Assembly: GCA_019348445.1 (NCBI GenBank)
Contig: JAHWJK010000069.1
Span: forward strand, 1 to 7,316
Reading direction: 5' to 3'
Length of the DNA stretch: 7,316 nucleotides
Source: Actinomycetota bacterium
GTDB taxonomy: Bacteria; Actinomycetota; CADDZG01; WHSQ01
Positions within the stretch are counted from its first letter, which is position 1, and every line of letters starts with the position of its first letter. Below are positions 5,747 through 7,316 of the stretch, piece after piece. The notes beneath the pieces are model-generated. The model had not been told where the DNA came from. It saw nothing but the letters and a program-made list of their open reading frames with translations, and ran no database searches. A program made the translations under genes and the position numbers.

Positions 5747-6891
5747 CACGCCACCTTCCGAGCCGTCGTCACGACCTCGGGCATCGCGGCGAGCACTGCG
5801 TCGACGTCTTCCTGCGTAGAGGGGCGTCCGAGCGAGAAGCGAAGACTCCCCTTGGCAAGCTGTTTCGGCACGCCGATCGCGAGCAGCACGTGAGACGGAT
5901 CGAGCGCGCCCGATGCACAGGCGGACCCCGAAGAGCACGCGATGCCTCGCTGGTCCAAGAGCAACAGCAGTGTCTCTCCGTCCGTATGCGGGATGCAGAC
6001 GTTGAGGTTGCCCGGCAAGCGTTGCTCGAGGTCGCCGTTGACGACGAGATCCGGCAGCAGATCCGTGAGTCCCTCGTACAGCCGGTCCCTCAGCCGACGC
6101 AGCCGGTCCGCTTTCTCATCGACCTCTTTGGCAACGATCTCTGCAGCAACGCCGAATCCCGCGATGCCGGGGGCGTTGAGGGTTCCAGATCTCAGCCCTC
6201 GCTCCTGGCCACCGCCGTGTAGCAGAGCGTCGACCGCCACCTGAGATCGGATGAACAGCGCTCCCACACCCTTAGGCCCACCGATCTTGTGTGCCGCGAA
6301 CGCAGCAAGATCGACTCCCCACGCGTGCACGTTCACCGGGAGATTCCCGAGCGCCTGTACGGCATCCGTATGAACCAGCGTGCGCGGATTCCTCTCCTTG
6401 ACGGCGGAAGCGATCGCGGCAATGTCCTGGATCGTGCCGATCTCGTTGTTGACCGTCATCACCGAGACGAGGATCGTGGTCGCACGCACGGCACCGGCGA
6501 CATCTGCAGGGTTCACCAGCCCGTCCGAGCCAACCGGAACCACGGTGACGTCGACCCCCCGGCGGCCGAGCCACCGCGCGACGTCGAGAACTGCGTGATG
6601 CTCGAAGGCGGTCACTACGACGTGGTCCCCATTGCCGCGAAGCTTGTCGACCGCGCCCTTCAGCGCCAGGTTGTCGGCTTCGGTCCCACCACCTGTGAAC
6701 ACGACCTCAGCGGGACTGGCGCCAATCGCGGTAGCGAGACGATCGCGCGCATCCTCGACCGCGGTCCGCGCCGCGCGACCGAATGCATGCACCGAGGATG
6801 GGTTGCCGTAGTCCTCGTCGAGGATCGCAACCATGGCGTCGCGGGCCTCGGGTAGGACGGGCGTAGTTGCCGCATGGTCTAAGTAATGCAT
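5746..6891 (-). CDS. Cysteine desulfurase (IscS/NifS family), likely sulfur donor to MnmA
   Basis: A PLP enzyme that turns L-cysteine into alanine and an enzyme-bound persulfide for tRNA thiolation and possibly Fe-S assembly. The 381 residues include the N-terminal YLDHAATTP (3-11), GGGTEADN (67-74), EHHAVLD (97-103) with the His that stacks on PLP, and HTDAVQA (174-180) with Asp176 at the pyridine nitrogen. The Schiff-base Lys202 is in HKIGGPKG, and RSGTLN at 234-239 binds substrate carboxylate. The persulfide Cys325 sits in SSGSACASG, the long-loop group I form; Cys319 precedes it. The ATG at 6891 is the only credible start: no in-frame ATG, GTG or TTG lies closely upstream, and the longer frame is the shadow of the neighbouring surface protein. 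GGAG lies only two bases before the ATG, too close to be a ribosome site. It could be called iscS or nifS; the pairing with mnmA also resembles the YrvO arrangement of Bacillus. Confidence 0.95.
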   Translation of the reverse strand: MHYLDHAATTPVLPEARDAMVAILDEDYGNPSSVHAFGRAARTAVEDARDRLATAIGASPAEVVFTGGGTEADNLALKGAVDKLRGNGDHVVVTAFEHHAVLDVARWLGRRGVDVTVVPVGSDGLVNPADVAGAVRATTILVSVMTVNNEIGTIQDIAAIASAVKERNPRTLVHTDAVQALGNLPVNVHAWGVDLAAFAAHKIGGPKGVGALFIRSQVAVDALLHGGGQERGLRSGTLNAPGIAGFGVAAEIVAKEVDEKADRLRRLRDRLYEGLTDLLPDLVVNGDLEQRLPGNLNVCIPHTDGETLLLLLDQRGIACSSGSACASGALDPSHVLLAIGVPKQLAKGSLRFSLGRPSTQEDVDAVLAAMPEVVTTARKVA

Positions 6892-6897
6892 CGCTCC

Positions 6898-6903
6898 AGG
6901 ATA
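6898..6903 (-). promoter_or_regulatory. Candidate -10 element, possibly giving a leaderless operon mRNA
   Basis: Reading the minus strand, TATCCT (fits TANNNT) ends 6 bases before the A of the desulfurase ATG. A transcript starting at the usual distance would begin at, or within a base of, the start codon. No recognisable -35 hexamer is at 17 bases; that position falls inside the preceding terminator stem. The lack of a usable Shine-Dalgarno is consistent with a leaderless mRNA, which is common in actinobacteria. Confidence 0.4.
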
Positions 6904-6916
6904 CGAGGGCTCAACG

Positions 6917-6944
6917 AAAAGAAGGGGGCCCGAAGGCCCCCTTC
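6917..6944 (-). terminator. Intrinsic terminator of the surface-protein gene
   Basis: On the minus strand a perfect 10-bp stem (GAAGGGGGCC with GGCCCCCTTC) closes a TTCG tetraloop, a very stable combination, followed at once by TTTT (6920-6917). It starts 18 bases after the surface-protein stop codon and ends 25 bases before the desulfurase start. It separates the two transcription units, so the six-gene operon needs its own promoter in the gap. Confidence 0.9.
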
Positions 6945-6962
6945 CACTACTAGAACGGACTG

Positions 6963-7316
6963 TCAGTTTCGACGGCGGCGCAGCGCAAAGATGCCCGCGC
7001 CGATAAGGCCGAAGCCCACCATGACGACCGTGCTCAAGGCGGCTCCCGTCAACGGAAGCGCTTTTCCACGAGGAGCACGCTCGGCTGCCGTTTCGTCCCC
7101 GGGTTCGGGACCACCATCGATGTCCCCGTCGGTGATAAGCGTCGGTAAGACCTCGTCGGGCGGTGGCGGGTTGTTCGGCGGATTGTTCGGTGGGTTGTTC
7201 GGTGGGTTCGGTGGGTTGTTCGGCGGATTGTTCGGCGGCAGAGAGGGCTTGTCGCGGCAACCGGTGTGCGCAGGGTTCCCGGTGCCGCCTTGCGCTCCGA
7301 CACCCTTGTTCTCGTC
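6963..7316 (-). CDS. LPXTG-type cell-wall-anchored surface protein, C-terminal part
   Basis: Only the last 117 residues are in the window; the gene runs in from beyond the right edge, and no start codon is visible. In order there is a Gly-rich segment with one Cys (residue 20 of the visible part), a Pro/Asn stalk built of PPNN units (27-53), and an acidic linker (54-79). The sortase signal LPLTG follows (87-91), then a hydrophobic helix (about 92-112) and the tail RRRRN before TGA. This is the standard sortase substrate arrangement: the pentapeptide is cut between Thr and Gly and the protein is joined to peptidoglycan, with the stalk spanning the wall. The function of the missing N-terminal part cannot be told. 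The unrelated Glu/Thr/Gln-rich frame over the same bases is a shadow. Confidence 0.87.
   Translation of the reverse strand, partial: DENKGVGAQGGTGNPAHTGCRDKPSLPPNNPPNNPPNPPNNPPNNPPNNPPPPDEVLPTLITDGDIDGGPEPGDETAAERAPRGKALPLTGAALSTVVMVGFGLIGAGIFALRRRRN
7158..7238 (-). repeat. Pro-Asn codon repeat (PPNN units)
   Basis: The stalk coding region repeats a 12-base unit encoding PPNN. There are five complete PPNN units, one shortened PPN in the middle and a final PPPP. Codons alternate little (CCG/CCA, AAC/AAT), so the DNA itself is nearly repetitive and prone to gain or loss of units, which would change stalk length in frame. Confidence 0.85.

Noticed and set aside
5747..5938. 64-codon N-terminal extension of mnmA.
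   Set aside because: It overlaps the C-terminal catalytic end of the desulfurase, is Arg-rich, and the MKPKAVVAMSGGVDSS start with a good ribosome site matches the family.
7158..7238. Regularly spaced short direct repeats considered as a CRISPR-like array.
   Set aside because: Units are 12 bases, contiguous, without spacers, and keep an open PPNN frame in a coding sequence.
6892..7260. 123-codon N-terminal extension of the cysteine desulfurase with a Glu/Gln/Pro/Thr repeat.
   Set aside because: It reads across the terminator hairpin and is the frame-shifted shadow of the PPNN repeat of the LPLTG protein. The family starts at MHYLDHAATT.

Overview
The window looks like a chromosomal piece of a high-GC Gram-positive bacterium, most likely an actinobacterium in the broad sense. 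The reasons are high GC with GTG and TTG starts, a sortase-type LPLTG anchor at the right edge, and a cysteine desulfurase/MnmA pair followed by NAD-dependent DNA ligase, genes that lie near each other in many actinobacteria. The class cannot be fixed from this sequence alone.

Right edge, minus strand: the C-terminal 117 residues of a cell-wall-anchored surface protein (6963-7316), with a Pro/Asn-rich stalk, LPLTG, a membrane helix and an Arg tail. A strong intrinsic terminator (6917-6944) follows it. Only 26 bases further on begins a six-gene run, also on the minus strand, in which every gene overlaps the next: cysteine desulfurase (6891-5746), mnmA (5746-4652), a class I SAM methyltransferase (4655-3900), ligA (3945-1912), an ABC ATPase (1915-1139) and an ABC-2 permease (1142-339). 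The junctions are TGATG, TTGA, a 4- or 46-base overlap depending on the ligA start, GTGA and ATGA. This indicates one translationally coupled operon. The first two genes form a sulfur relay: the desulfurase makes a persulfide and MnmA uses it to build 2-thiouridine at tRNA position 34. LigA seals DNA nicks. The methyltransferase has no assignable substrate, and the last two genes make one ABC exporter. A TATCCT hexamer ends 6 bases before the desulfurase ATG, so the operon mRNA may be leaderless.

Left edge, plus strand: about 250 bases without a convincing protein gene, ending in a textbook intrinsic terminator (234-271). The stretch has a -10-like box, 16 bases able to pair with the 3' tail of 16S rRNA, and four perfect or near-perfect long-range helices that interleave as pseudoknots. 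I read it as a compact structured non-coding RNA. The raiA motif is my leading but unverified family guess. An imperfect inverted repeat (277-326) lies between this RNA and the convergent operon.

The most interesting part of the window is the left-edge RNA. The operon genes belong to known families.
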